The notes: a model not told the origin generated them from the sequence alone. A stretch of DNA of 64,000 bases from Streptomyces africanus (GCF_002150735.1 NZ_MUKA01000038.1:19588-83587); one strand, 5' to 3'; shown: positions 17,179 through 26,251, numbered from the stretch's first letter. Program-made: numbers and translations.

Positions 17179-18363
17179 CTACCCGGGGACGTCGCGGTCG
17201 GCATCGGTATCGGTCGCCGCCAGCACCGCGACCCGGGTCCGGGTGGGATCCAGCACGGCGAAACCCAGGTCCGCGGTGTCATGGTGGAACCAGTCCGTGA
17301 ACGCCATGAACCGCAGCCACCGGTAATCCGCCGCACGCCGCACCGCTTCCAGGAGCGGCACCCCGGCGGGCAACCCCATGAGCCCGTAGAGACTCTCCCA
17401 GGCGTACAGCCGCGCGTACGCACCGCCCTGCCCCTGGCCGCTCACCCCGCCGACGTACGACGCCGAGAAGAGTTCGTTGAGAACATCATCGGGTGTCGTC
17501 GCGCAGGCGAGCGCGCTTCCCTGGCGGCTGCCCTCACCTTCCAGGCAGCGCAGGGGCAGTTCCTTGAGGAAGGACATGCCGAAGTCGTCGGGGCTGAGCG
17601 GGCTCGGCAGCGTGAAGAACCGTGCCTCGGGCTCACGGGCCCATCCGCCGGCCCTGAACGGTCGGGCGACCGCGTTCGCCCGTCCGTCGTCCCGAGCGTC
17701 CCCGGCACCGCGACCGGCGACCGCACCGCCGTCGGTCGAGGGAGCCTCCGGAAAGCGCGACCGGAGCTGCTTCGCGGTCTTGATCGACCCCAGTCCCCGG
17801 ACACGAACGGTGAACCGGTGTTCGATGTCCAGTCGCGTCCTGGGCAGTCGGGCCAGCGGGTGCCCCAGCTCACGCAGCTTCTCGGCGTACGCGTCCAGGG
17901 AGCGCCGACCGGTCCCCGAGCCGATCAGCGCCAGCTCTCCGAGGAGACAGGCGCGCAGCTCGACCGCCGGACCCAGGACCCCGTCCGGCACATCGCCGAA
18001 CAGAGGCTCGATGTCCCGCAGATGCTGAGCCTTGACCAGCTTCGCGGCCACGGAACGCAGCAGTCGATCGCTGTCGCCGGGGGGCATGACCCCTTCGGGC
18101 AGCAGCCGACTCACGAGGTCCACAGCAAACGTCACACAGACCCGCGAACGCGTGTCGGCGAGGGTCTCGGCGATCTGCCCGACGGTCCGCGCCACGGAGG
18201 CTCCACGGGGCCCGTCGCCGGCCGCCGTCCGGCACAGCCGCTCCGCCGCTTCGTACATTCCTTCCGGTCCGAGCTCAGCCAGATGCTGCGACTCCGGCCC
18301 GGGCCGCTCCCGGCGATGTCGATCGGAAGCGCCGTCGCCGGGCGTCTCTTCGTTGTGGCTCAC
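17179..18363 (-). CDS. Unrecognised 394-residue protein (possibly DUF6183-like)
   Basis: Not confidently recognised. It starts at GTG 18363. It looks soluble, has an Arg/Ala-rich helical N-terminal half and a conserved-looking C-terminal half: a glycine-rich stretch (SYVGGVSGQGQGGAYARLYA), then a Trp/Tyr-rich one (WESLYGLMGL, YRWLRFMAFTDWFHHDT). No signal peptide or membrane segment is obvious. The pattern recalls Streptomyces DUF6183 proteins, but this is from memory. A hairpin (CGAGGCTC, 3-nt loop, GAGCCTCG; 17150-17168) lies just after the stop. It sits in disturbed DNA beside an RHS fragment; an immunity or partner role is only a guess. Confidence 0.6.
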   Translation of the reverse strand: MSHNEETPGDGASDRHRRERPGPESQHLAELGPEGMYEAAERLCRTAAGDGPRGASVARTVGQIAETLADTRSRVCVTFAVDLVSRLLPEGVMPPGDSDRLLRSVAAKLVKAQHLRDIEPLFGDVPDGVLGPAVELRACLLGELALIGSGTGRRSLDAYAEKLRELGHPLARLPRTRLDIEHRFTVRVRGLGSIKTAKQLRSRFPEAPSTDGGAVAGRGAGDARDDGRANAVARPFRAGGWAREPEARFFTLPSPLSPDDFGMSFLKELPLRCLEGEGSRQGSALACATTPDDVLNELFSASYVGGVSGQGQGGAYARLYAWESLYGLMGLPAGVPLLEAVRRAADYRWLRFMAFTDWFHHDTADLGFAVLDPTRTRVAVLAATDTDADRDVPG

Positions 18364-18420
18364 GCCCCCGAGTCTACGAGCAGGAGATCAAGTAACTTTG
18401 CTGAGGCATACGTGCCTTGA

Positions 18421-19635
18421 GTGGAGCCATGCGACGGGGGAAGCCGTGATCGCCTCGGCCGGGTGGAAGCGGTCTCCGCCACCGGGTGGTCCGAGCGCTA
18501 CGCCTACGACGCGGCGGGCAACATCAGCCGGGCGGACGCGCCGGAGGGCCCGCAGGGGGAACGGGTCCACGACGGCACGCTCATCCGCAGGACCGGCCAC
18601 ATCACCTACGTGCATGACGCACAGGGGCGCCTGGTCCGGCAGACGCGCAGGTTGCTGTCCGGGGGAACGCGGGAGTGGACCTACACGTGGGACGCCGAGG
18701 ACCGGCTCACTCAGGCCACGACCCCGGACGGGCGTCGCTGGGCGTACGTCTACGACGCCCTCGGCCGTCGCGTCGCCAAGCGCCTGCTGTCCGACTCGGG
18801 CCTACCGGTCGAGGAGACCGTCTTCACCTGGGACGGCTCCCACCTGGTGGAGCAGAGCAGCTCCGCCGGCGGCCCCACCAAAAGCTGGGAATGGGCTCCC
18901 GGCACCAACCGTGCGCTGCTGCAGATCGACCAGGACGAGGTCGACCGCCGGTTCTACGCCATCGTCACCGACCTGGTCGGCACCCCCACCGAACTGGTCG
19001 ACGAGGAGGGCCGGATCGCCTGGCGGGCACGCACGACGCTGTGGGGCACGCCGGTAGGCGGCTCGGCGGGTCCAGTCGACTGCCCTCTGCGCTTCCCGGG
19101 TCAGTACCACGACCCCGAAACCGGCCTCCATTACAACTTCCGCCGCTACTACGACCCCGAGAACGCCCGCTACATCAGCCCGGACCCCCTGGGCCTCGCA
19201 CCCGCACCGAACCACCACGCCTACGTCCTCGACCCCCTTCGCTGGACGCACCCATGGGGGCTGGTGAGCTGCGAGAGCAGCAGGCACGGCATCACAGAGG
19301 AACGCGAGGCCCATATCGAGGGCCAGCACGGCCCCGGCGCCCAGGACCGCGTGCGGGAGAACGCCGACCCGACGGGGCCGGAACCCTCACTGCCCGGTGA
19401 GTTCTACGAGGACTTCTTCTGGGAGGGCGACGACTTCGTCCTGGGACGCCGGCTCCGCGAGGGCGTCGACGGCACCCCGGCCATACCCAACCCGCGTGCC
19501 AGGGCCGGGCAGGACAGCCACCTGCACCGCTTCGAACACGGCGAGCCCGTGGGCATCAACGGCAGCGGGCGGGAGACCAGAGAGGTGGAAGTCGTCATCC
19601 GCGACGGCCATATCCATACGGCGTATCCGGTCTGA
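18421..19635 (+). CDS. RHS repeat C-terminal fragment with possible toxin tip
   Basis: 404 residues. YD/RHS repeats fill about 20-215 (YAYDAAGNI, WTYTWDAEDRL, YVYDALGRRVAKR), followed by the RHS core end (HYNFRRYYDPENARYISPDP, then LGL). After the core a variable tip of about 140 residues begins near HPWGLVSC. It ends REVEVVIRDGHIHTAYPV, an ending often seen in small nuclease toxins of the BECR fold (low confidence). Whole RHS proteins exceed 1,000 residues and have a signal or secretion domain, so this is a truncated gene or displaced C-terminal cassette. The GTG start has no clear ribosome site. No obvious immunity gene of normal size follows. Confidence 0.7.
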   Translation: MEPCDGGSRDRLGRVEAVSATGWSERYAYDAAGNISRADAPEGPQGERVHDGTLIRRTGHITYVHDAQGRLVRQTRRLLSGGTREWTYTWDAEDRLTQATTPDGRRWAYVYDALGRRVAKRLLSDSGLPVEETVFTWDGSHLVEQSSSAGGPTKSWEWAPGTNRALLQIDQDEVDRRFYAIVTDLVGTPTELVDEEGRIAWRARTTLWGTPVGGSAGPVDCPLRFPGQYHDPETGLHYNFRRYYDPENARYISPDPLGLAPAPNHHAYVLDPLRWTHPWGLVSCESSRHGITEEREAHIEGQHGPGAQDRVRENADPTGPEPSLPGEFYEDFFWEGDDFVLGRRLREGVDGTPAIPNPRARAGQDSHLHRFEHGEPVGINGSGRETREVEVVIRDGHIHTAYPV

Positions 19636-19647
19636 GAGAGCCGGTCG

Positions 19648-19794
19648 GTGACGGACATGCCGACCGCAGGGCGCGACCCACCAATAGCGTGCGGCTACTG
19701 CACGGATTTCTCTGATAAGCACCGCCGAGGGCCGCTCAAGATCAAGTGCATGGTGATGCAGCGCGATACCAGCGCATGGTCATCGCGGGCGTGA
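19648..19794 (+). CDS. Possible 48-residue Cys-containing ORF after the RHS fragment
   Basis: GTG start 12 nt after the RHS stop; the protein contains CGYCTDF and a third Cys (KIKCMVMQ). Codons such as ATA, TCT and GAT are unusual for the neighbours, suggesting foreign origin. Too short for a typical immunity protein; it may be the truncated start of one. No family recognised. Confidence 0.25.
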   Translation: MTDMPTAGRDPPIACGYCTDFSDKHRRGPLKIKCMVMQRDTSAWSSRA

Positions 19795-19896
19795 CGTACG
19801 GACTCGTGCCGCGCGAGGCCGTCAACAGCCCGCGCGGGTCGCCTCGTCGGCGTCACCATCCTGGGAGTGAGGCATCGTCATGGGTCCTCGGCCAGG

Positions 19897-21225
19897 TCAG
19901 CGCCCCTTTGCCACCGGCTCCAGGATCGCCACGCACTCCACATGGTGCGTCATCGGAAACAGATCGAACGCCCGCAACATCCGCACCCGGTACCCCCCGT
20001 CCCGGAAGTACCCCAGGTCTCGCGCCAACGCGGCGGGGTCACACGCCACATAGGCGATCCGCCGTGCTCCGAGCGACGACAGGTGCTGGACCGTCTTCCG
20101 GCCCGCCCCGGCCCGGGGAGGGTCGAGGACGATCAGGTCGACCTCGGTGATGCCCGTGCGCGGCAGGACCGACTCGACCTTGCCCTGCTCGATCCGGACG
20201 CGGTCGAACTCGGCGAGGTTGTGCCGGGCGTCCTCCACCGCGCGCTTGCCGGACTCGATGCCGAGGACCGCGCCCTGGTCGCCGACCCGGTCGGCGAGGG
20301 CGCCGGCGAAGAGGCCGACGCCGCAGTACAGGTCGAGGGCCATGTCGCCCTTGCGGGGCAGGAGGCCCTGCATGACGGCCGTCACCAGGGTGTCCGCGGC
20401 CTGCGGGTGGACCTGCCAGAAGCCGCCGCCCCCTACGCGGTAGGTCCGGCCGTCCGCGCGCTCGCGGACGAAGGGGCGGCCGTGGACGCGGTGGACGCCA
20501 CCGGAGCGCTCGTCCACGCGCAGCACCGACACCGGGCGGTCGAGCTCGACCAGCGGGAGGCGCGCGCCCGGCTTCGGCGTGAGGATCACCTGACGGTCCT
20601 GCGAACCCGTCGCCGCGATCGCCTCGACGGAGTCCATGCCGGTCCACACCCGCTTCTCGATGCCCAGCTCGCTGACCCCCTCCGCGGCGATCATGCAGTG
20701 GTCGATCGGCTCGACCTCGTGGGAGCGGTGCCGGCGCAGGCCCGCGCGGCCGTCGGCCGTGACCGCGTACTGGACGCGGGTACGCCAGGACGGGACCTGG
20801 CCCGCGGGCACCTTGTCGCCCTCGGCGGGCATCACCGTGCCGTCCCAGCCGGCCTCCTCCGGGGTGAGGCCGGCGAGGTGCTGGAGCTGCTCGGCGATGA
20901 CGTCGGCCTTCAGGCGCCGCTGCGCGCCCGGCTTGGCGTGCTGCCAGTCGCAGCCGCCGCAGCGGCCCGGGCCGGCGAACGGGCAGGGGACGTCGATCCG
21001 GTCCTTGGAGGCGTCCAGCACCTCCACGGCGTCCGCGCGCAGGAACCGGGCACCCTCCTCGCCCTCCGTCACCCGCGCCACGACCCGCTCACCGGGCAGC
21101 GCGTGCCGGACGAACAGCACCTGGCCCTCGGCCGTACGGGCGATGCAGTGTCCACCGTGGGCGACGGGGCCGATCTCGACCTCGTACTCCTCCCCCACCA
21201 GCGACTTCCTCGGTTCTGCCTGCAT
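19897..21225 (-). CDS. TrmA/RlmD-type 5-methyluridine RNA methyltransferase
   Basis: 442 residues. An N-terminal TRAM domain (about 8-65) is followed by iron-sulfur cluster cysteines (CPFAGPGRCGGCDW) and a class I SAM domain with DLYCGVGLFAG, VLDPPRAG and the catalytic Cys in VACDPAALARDL. The family methylates uridine C5 in tRNA or rRNA; the exact site is not predictable. ATG 21225 fits the family start. It is the orthologue by position of M. tuberculosis Rv2689c, next to the KimA-like gene as there. Its 3' end is partly duplicated at 17055. Confidence 0.9.
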   Translation of the reverse strand: MQAEPRKSLVGEEYEVEIGPVAHGGHCIARTAEGQVLFVRHALPGERVVARVTEGEEGARFLRADAVEVLDASKDRIDVPCPFAGPGRCGGCDWQHAKPGAQRRLKADVIAEQLQHLAGLTPEEAGWDGTVMPAEGDKVPAGQVPSWRTRVQYAVTADGRAGLRRHRSHEVEPIDHCMIAAEGVSELGIEKRVWTGMDSVEAIAATGSQDRQVILTPKPGARLPLVELDRPVSVLRVDERSGGVHRVHGRPFVRERADGRTYRVGGGGFWQVHPQAADTLVTAVMQGLLPRKGDMALDLYCGVGLFAGALADRVGDQGAVLGIESGKRAVEDARHNLAEFDRVRIEQGKVESVLPRTGITEVDLIVLDPPRAGAGRKTVQHLSSLGARRIAYVACDPAALARDLGYFRDGGYRVRMLRAFDLFPMTHHVECVAILEPVAKGR

Positions 21226-21335
21226 GGTGGGGTGACTCCAAAACACGTGAGGGGCAAGGGCCGGACGGAAACGGCCGGACAACAGCCCACCAGTCTACGT
21301 GGGTGCCGCCCGGCCGCTTCACACCAGCCGTCGTC

Positions 21336-23426
21336 TCACGACTTGTGCTCGGTGGACTCCTTCGACCGCACCTGCGCGGGCCCGCGCCGCACCGAACCCG
21401 GCGCGTTCCACTCCGCCTGCCTGCGGGCCCGCTTCTTGGCCGCCTCGGAGGACTGGAGCTGGTACGGCACCGAGGTCACCATGATCCCCGGTGTGAACAG
21501 CAGCCGGCCCTTCAGCCGCAGGGCGCTCTGGTTGTGCAGCAGATGCTCGTACCAGTGGCCGACGACGTACTCGGGGATGATCACGGACACCGCGTCCCGC
21601 GGCGACTCCTTGCGCAGGCCCTTGACGTACTCGATGATCGGCCGCGTGATCTCGCGGTAGGGCGAGTCCAGGACCTTCAGCGGTACGTCGATACCCCGCC
21701 GCTCCCATTCCTCGCGCAGCGCCTTGGTCTCCGCCGGGTCGACGTTGACGCTCAGGGCCTCCAGGCTGTCCGAGCGCATCAGCTTGGCGTAGGCCAGGGC
21801 GCGCAGCGCCGGGCGGTGGATCTTGGAGATCAGGACGACGGAGTGGATGCGGGACGGCCGTACGCTGTCGTCGCTCGGGCCCTCGGGGGCGGCGATCTCC
21901 TCGGCGACGCGGTCGTAGTGCTTACGGATGGCCGTCATCGTCGCGTAGAAGATCACCATGCCGAGCAGGGCGACCCACGCGCCGTGGGTGAACTTGGTGA
22001 CGAGGACGACCACCAGCACCAGGCCGGTGAAGAAGGCGCCGAAGGCGTTGATGGCGCGCGAGCGGATCATGTGGCGGCGCTTGGCCTGGTCCTGCTCGGC
22101 GGCCAGGAGGCGGTTCCAGTGCCGGACCATGCCGGTCTGGCTGAGCGTGAAGGACACGAACACGCCGACGATGTACAGCTGGATCAGGCGTGTGGAGTCG
22201 GCGCCGTAGATGCCCACCAGCAGTCCGGCGGCGCCCGCGAGGAGCACGATGCCGTTGGAGAAGGCGAGGCGGTCGCCGCGGGTGTGCAGCTGGCGCGGCA
22301 GGTAGCGGTCCTGGGCGAGGATCGAGCCGAGCAGCGGGAAGCCGTTGTAGGCGGTGTTCGCGGCGAGGAACAGCACCAGCGCGGTGGCGGCGGCCAGCAC
22401 GATGAACAGGAAGCTGCCCTTGCCGAAGACGGCCTCGGCGACCTGGGAGATCACCGGGTTCTGCACGTAGTCCGCGCCGAGCGGGACGCCGTTGTGGAAG
22501 AGGTCGCGGGCCGGGTTCTCGGCCATGCGGACGTCGGTCGTGGCGGCCAGGGCGATGATGCCGCAGAACATGGTGACGGCGAGCAGGCCCATCATCGCGA
22601 GCGTGGTCGCGGCGTTCTTGGACTTGGGCTTGCGGAAGGCCGGGACGCCGTTGGAGATCGCCTCGACGCCGGTGAGCGCGGCGCAGCCGGAGGAGAAGGC
22701 GCGCAGCAGCAGGAAGACCAGGGCGAAGCCCGCCAGGCCCTGGTGTTCGGGTTTGATGACGTAGTCCGCCGTCGGTGCCCGCATGGTGTCGCCCAGGACC
22801 ACTCCGCGGAAGGCGCCCCAGGCGATCATGGTGAAGACGCCCGCGACGAAGACGTACGTCGGGATGGCGAACAGCGAGCCCGACTCCTTCACGCCGCGCA
22901 GGTTCATCAGCGTCAGCAGCACGATCACGCCGATCGCGCACAGCACCTTGTGTTCGACCACGAACGGGACCGCGGAGCCCAGGTTCTCGATGCCGGAGGA
23001 GATCGACACCGCGACGGTGAGGACGTAGTCGACGAGCAGGGCGCTCGCGACCGTCAGGCCGGCCCGGGGGCCGAGGTTGGTGTTCGCCACCTCGTAGTCG
23101 CCGCCGCCGCTGGGGTAGGCGTGCACGTTCTGCCGGTACGACGCCACCACGGTGAACATCAGCACGACGACCGCGACCGCGATCCACGGACTGAAGTGGT
23201 ACGCCGTCACACCCGCGATCGACAGGACCAGCAGCACCTCCCCCGGCGCGTACGCGACGGAGGACAGCGGGTCGGAGGCGAAGACGGGTAGTGCGATGCG
23301 CTTCGGCAGGAGCGTTTCCCCCAGCCGGTCACTGCGCAGTGCGCGCCCGATCAGGATCCGTTTGGGCACGTCGGTCAGTTTGGACACAACAGTGGATCGT
23401 AAGCGTTCGATTGCGGGCTCGCCCAC
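21336..23426 (-). CDS. KimA-like APC-superfamily potassium importer
   Basis: 696 residues. About 12 membrane segments (residues about 45-490) begin after KRIALPVFASDPLSSVAYAPGE, the conserved entry of this APC branch. A soluble C-terminal domain of about 190 residues follows, a layout shared with Bacillus KimA (formerly YdaO), a c-di-AMP-regulated K+/H+ symporter. K+ transport is inferred from this likeness and from neighbours: two TrkA-domain genes and kdpDE lie within 8 kb. By order it matches Rv2690c of M. tuberculosis. It could transport an amino acid instead. Confidence 0.85.
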   Translation of the reverse strand: MGEPAIERLRSTVVSKLTDVPKRILIGRALRSDRLGETLLPKRIALPVFASDPLSSVAYAPGEVLLVLSIAGVTAYHFSPWIAVAVVVLMFTVVASYRQNVHAYPSGGGDYEVANTNLGPRAGLTVASALLVDYVLTVAVSISSGIENLGSAVPFVVEHKVLCAIGVIVLLTLMNLRGVKESGSLFAIPTYVFVAGVFTMIAWGAFRGVVLGDTMRAPTADYVIKPEHQGLAGFALVFLLLRAFSSGCAALTGVEAISNGVPAFRKPKSKNAATTLAMMGLLAVTMFCGIIALAATTDVRMAENPARDLFHNGVPLGADYVQNPVISQVAEAVFGKGSFLFIVLAAATALVLFLAANTAYNGFPLLGSILAQDRYLPRQLHTRGDRLAFSNGIVLLAGAAGLLVGIYGADSTRLIQLYIVGVFVSFTLSQTGMVRHWNRLLAAEQDQAKRRHMIRSRAINAFGAFFTGLVLVVVLVTKFTHGAWVALLGMVIFYATMTAIRKHYDRVAEEIAAPEGPSDDSVRPSRIHSVVLISKIHRPALRALAYAKLMRSDSLEALSVNVDPAETKALREEWERRGIDVPLKVLDSPYREITRPIIEYVKGLRKESPRDAVSVIIPEYVVGHWYEHLLHNQSALRLKGRLLFTPGIMVTSVPYQLQSSEAAKKRARRQAEWNAPGSVRRGPAQVRSKESTEHKS

Positions 23427-23570
23427 CCGCCACCCCTCATCGGCCTTCCGTCTGCTCTCCGAGTGAATTCAGAGGCTGCTGCGGCTGGGGATTCGGCAGG
23501 TCACCCGGATCCCATGCCTATATGACTAAGCCCCGTCCGTCTCCCGGCCGTTGCCGCCCCCGGAGGTCCC

Positions 23571-23690
23571 ATGCACCCGACCGCAGAACTGATCGGCGCC
23601 ACGGCCGCCCTCATCGCCCTCGGAATCCTCACCTTGGCCAGCGTCCGCAGCATCAGCCGCCGCAAGGACGTGTCGCCGGACACGCCCTAG
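23571..23690 (+). CDS. 39-residue single-span membrane protein
   Basis: A small gene with a strong ribosome site (GGAGG, then TCCC, then ATG). The protein has one hydrophobic segment (LIGATAALIALGILTLASV) followed by a basic tail (RSISRRKD), so it should insert with the N-terminus outside. It is divergent from the KimA-like gene, and its last 4 nt overlap the end of convergent pfkB. It might be a small partner of a membrane neighbour; nothing shows this directly. Confidence 0.55.
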   Translation: MHPTAELIGATAALIALGILTLASVRSISRRKDVSPDTP

Positions 23691-24631
23691 AGGCGCGGAC
23701 ACCCCTGCCCGCCGCTGAACCGCGCCCGCTCCAGCTCCGCCACCCGCGCACGCAGTTCCTCCCGCCCGATGCTCTCCGTCCGGGTCGACGGGATCGTGCA
23801 GGCGTATGCCCCGGCCACCGTGCCGTGCAGGGCGCAGTGGTGGGGCGGGGCGTCCTGGAGCCAGGCGAAGAGGAACGCGGCGGCGAAGGCGTCGCCCGCG
23901 CCGTTGGAGTCGACGACCGGTGCCGGGGGTGTGGCGGCGGGTACGTGGGTCAGCTCGCCGTCGGTCAGCAGGTACGCGCCGTCCGCGCCGGCGGTGGCGA
24001 CGACGGTCCGGGCCCGCCCCCGCTCGGTGATCCGCCGCATGGTCCGCTCCGGGTCGGCCAGGGCCGCGCAGGAGAGGAAGACCAGGTCGGCCTGGTGGGC
24101 GAAGGTCTCGTGGTAGGGGTCGCAGCCGTCCCAGTCGTGCAGGTCGGTCGAGATCGTGATGCCGGCCTCGCGCAGGACCGGCAGCGCGTGGGCGCACGGC
24201 TGGGTGATGACGACATGGGCGTGCCGGCCGGCCGCGGCCAGGTCCCGCAGCACGGCCTCGGGCAGCCGGTCCGTCTCCGCCCAGCGCGTGGCGTCGTACA
24301 GCGACAGCCGTCTGCCGTCGGGACCGACGAGGTTGACGGCGCGCTTGGTGCCGAGCGGCTGGGGGACGGCCGTGAGCGCGATGCCGTGGTCCCGGTGCAG
24401 GGCGCGGACCAGGTCGCCCTCGGGGTCGTCGCCCAGCAGGTCGACGTGGTGCGTGCGCAGCCCCAGCGCGCTCGCGGCCAGCGCGACGAAGTCCCCGCTC
24501 TGGCCCGCGCGCGTCACGATCCCGGGCCGGATCATGTGGCTGTCGGCGAACGGCACGGGCAGCTCGGGCACGTGCACGATCGTGTCCACGCCCGCGCCGC
24601 CCAGGACGAGGACGTCGATCTCGCTCCTCAT
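23687..24631 (-). CDS. PfkB-family carbohydrate kinase
   Basis: 314 residues. Ribokinase fold: the N-terminal GGAGVDTIVHVPELP and PGIVTRAGQSGDFVALAASA form the substrate side, and DSNGAGDAFAAAF (near residue 245) holds the anion hole and catalytic Asp. Members phosphorylate sugars, nucleosides or related small molecules; the substrate cannot be told. ATG 24631 follows GAGGAAG. It lies between the KimA-like gene and ceoB, an insertion relative to M. tuberculosis order. Confidence 0.88.
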   Translation of the reverse strand: MRSEIDVLVLGGAGVDTIVHVPELPVPFADSHMIRPGIVTRAGQSGDFVALAASALGLRTHHVDLLGDDPEGDLVRALHRDHGIALTAVPQPLGTKRAVNLVGPDGRRLSLYDATRWAETDRLPEAVLRDLAAAGRHAHVVITQPCAHALPVLREAGITISTDLHDWDGCDPYHETFAHQADLVFLSCAALADPERTMRRITERGRARTVVATAGADGAYLLTDGELTHVPAATPPAPVVDSNGAGDAFAAAFLFAWLQDAPPHHCALHGTVAGAYACTIPSTRTESIGREELRARVAELERARFSGGQGCPRL

Positions 24632-24821
24632 GTCGGCTTCCTCCCCGCCGAGGCCCGGCAGGGCCCTCGGCAACGCCCTCGACTTTGCCGATACGTTGGA
24701 CTCGGGCGGTCGAACGCGGCACCGCCCCCGGAAGGAATCATGGCGTGGTTCCACCGGCATGATGTTGCCCGGCGGCCCGCACTCAGGCCGCGACTGGTGC
24801 CTGGCGAGCCGAGAGAGAGAC

Positions 24822-24872
24822 ATGAGCAGGACATTGTTGATGGTCAGAGGGCCCGTAGGAAGCACGGTGTGA
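24822..24872 (+). CDS. Possible 16-residue upstream ORF ending just before ceoB
   Basis: ATG preceded by a GAGAGAGA stretch; encodes MSRTLLMVRGPVGSTV and stops 4 nt before the ceoB ATG. ceoB itself has no well-placed ribosome site, so translation of this short ORF may deliver ribosomes to ceoB. Could equally be chance. Confidence 0.3.
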   Translation: MSRTLLMVRGPVGSTV

Positions 24873-24876
24873 CGCG

Positions 24877-25548
24877 ATGCATATTGTGATCATGGGTTGC
24901 GGAAGGGTGGGTTCCGCCCTGGCCCAGAACCTGGAGCAACAGGGCCACACCGTCGCCGTGGTCGACCAGGACCCCACCGCCTTCCGCCGCCTGGGGTCCT
25001 CCTTCGGCGGCCGCCGGGTCACCGGGGTCGGCTTCGACCAGGACACCCTGCGCGAGGCGGGCATCGAGGAGGCCGGCGCCTTCGCCGCCGTCTCCAGCGG
25101 TGACAACTCCAACATCATCGCCGCGCGCGTGGCCCGCGAGATGTTCGGCATCGAGAACGTCGCCGCCCGCATCTACGACCCCCGCCGCGCCGAGGTCTAC
25201 CAGCGCCTGGGCATCCCGACCGTCGCGACCGTCCGCTGGACGGCCGACCAGATGCTGCGCCGCCTGCTCCCCTCGGGCGCCGAGCCGCTGTGGCGCGACC
25301 CCACCGGGGGCGTCCAGCTCGCCGAGGTGCACACCTCCCCCGCCTGGGTCGGCCACAAGATCAGCCGGATCCAGGAGGAGACGGGCGTGCGCGTGGCGTT
25401 CCTGACCCGGCTCGGCGAGGCGGTCCTGCCCACCTCGCAGACGGTGTTGCAGGAGGGCGACCTGGTGCACGTGATGATGCGCACCGACGAGGTCGACACG
25501 GTCGAGGCGGCGTTCGCCAAGGGTCCCGAAGAGGAGGGCGGTCTCTGA
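24877..25548 (+). CDS. ceoB: TrkA-domain K+ uptake regulator (CeoB-like)
   Basis: 223 residues: RCK-N Rossmann domain starting MHIVIMGCGRVGSALAQNLE with the GxGxxG nucleotide site, and an RCK-C domain at the C-terminus. It is a cytosolic gating subunit of a K+ channel or transporter, responding to nucleotides. It pairs with ceoC, whose ATG overlaps this stop by 1 nt. The pair and flanking genes match M. tuberculosis ceoB-ceoC. No TrkH/KtrB pore gene lies in the window, so the membrane partner may be elsewhere or be the KimA-like protein. Confidence 0.88.
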   Translation: MHIVIMGCGRVGSALAQNLEQQGHTVAVVDQDPTAFRRLGSSFGGRRVTGVGFDQDTLREAGIEEAGAFAAVSSGDNSNIIAARVAREMFGIENVAARIYDPRRAEVYQRLGIPTVATVRWTADQMLRRLLPSGAEPLWRDPTGGVQLAEVHTSPAWVGHKISRIQEETGVRVAFLTRLGEAVLPTSQTVLQEGDLVHVMMRTDEVDTVEAAFAKGPEEEGGL

Positions 25549-26225
25549 TGAGGGTCGCCATTGCCGGTGCCGGCGCGGTCGGCCGCTCGATCGCGGGCGA
25601 ACTGCTGGAGAACGGCCACGAGGTTCTGCTGATCGACAAGGCGCCGACCGCCATCTCGGTCGAACGCGTCCCGCAGGCCGAGTGGCTGCTGGCCGACGCG
25701 TGCGAGATCACGTCCCTGGACGAGGCGGCGCTCCAGCGCTGCAACGTCGTCATCGCCGCGACCGGCGACGACAAGGTGAACCTGGTCGTCTCGCTCCTCG
25801 CCAAGACGGAGTACGGCGTTCCGCGGGTGGTCGCCCGGGTGAACAACCCGAAGAACGAGTGGCTGTTCAACGAGTCCTGGGGCGTGGACGTCGCCGTGTC
25901 CACACCGCGTCTGATGTCGGCCCTGGTCGAGGAGGCGGTGAGCGTCGGCGACCTGGTCCGCCTGCTCCGCTTCAGCCACGGCGACGCCAACCTGGTCGAG
26001 CTGACCCTGCCGGAGGAGTCGGCCCTGGCCGGCACGCAGGTCGGGGACGTCGAGTGGCCCGAGGACACGTCCCTGGTCACGATCATCCGCGGCACCCGCG
26101 TCCTGACACCCTCCCGGGAGGACTCCCTGGAGGCGGGCGACGAACTCCTCTTCGTGGCCGCACAGGCCCGTGAGGAACAGCTGGAGGACCTGCTGTCGGT
26201 ACGCCGGGACAGCGCGGCGAGCTGA
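25548..26225 (+). CDS. ceoC: TrkA-domain K+ uptake regulator (CeoC-like)
   Basis: 225 residues, again RCK-N plus RCK-C. It begins MRVAIAGAGAVGRSIAGELL (GxGxxG site) and has the conserved ATGDDKVNLVVSLLAKTEY. Translation is coupled to ceoB by a TGATG overlap, which favours a hetero-oligomer. A strong bidirectional terminator follows, so the operon is just these two genes. Confidence 0.88.
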   Translation: MRVAIAGAGAVGRSIAGELLENGHEVLLIDKAPTAISVERVPQAEWLLADACEITSLDEAALQRCNVVIAATGDDKVNLVVSLLAKTEYGVPRVVARVNNPKNEWLFNESWGVDVAVSTPRLMSALVEEAVSVGDLVRLLRFSHGDANLVELTLPEESALAGTQVGDVEWPEDTSLVTIIRGTRVLTPSREDSLEAGDELLFVAAQAREEQLEDLLSVRRDSAAS

Positions 26226-26251
26226 GCGGGCCCCTCCGGGGGGTACGCGGA

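Noticed and set aside
16441..18420. 659-residue plus-strand frame across the FabH relic and antisense to the 394-residue gene
   Set aside because: Composition is that of a shadow frame; FabH likeness is in other frames and broken.
23427..23570. c-di-AMP riboswitch upstream of the KimA-like gene
   Set aside because: The spacer has none of the ydaO signature segments that are plain at 54671-54825.
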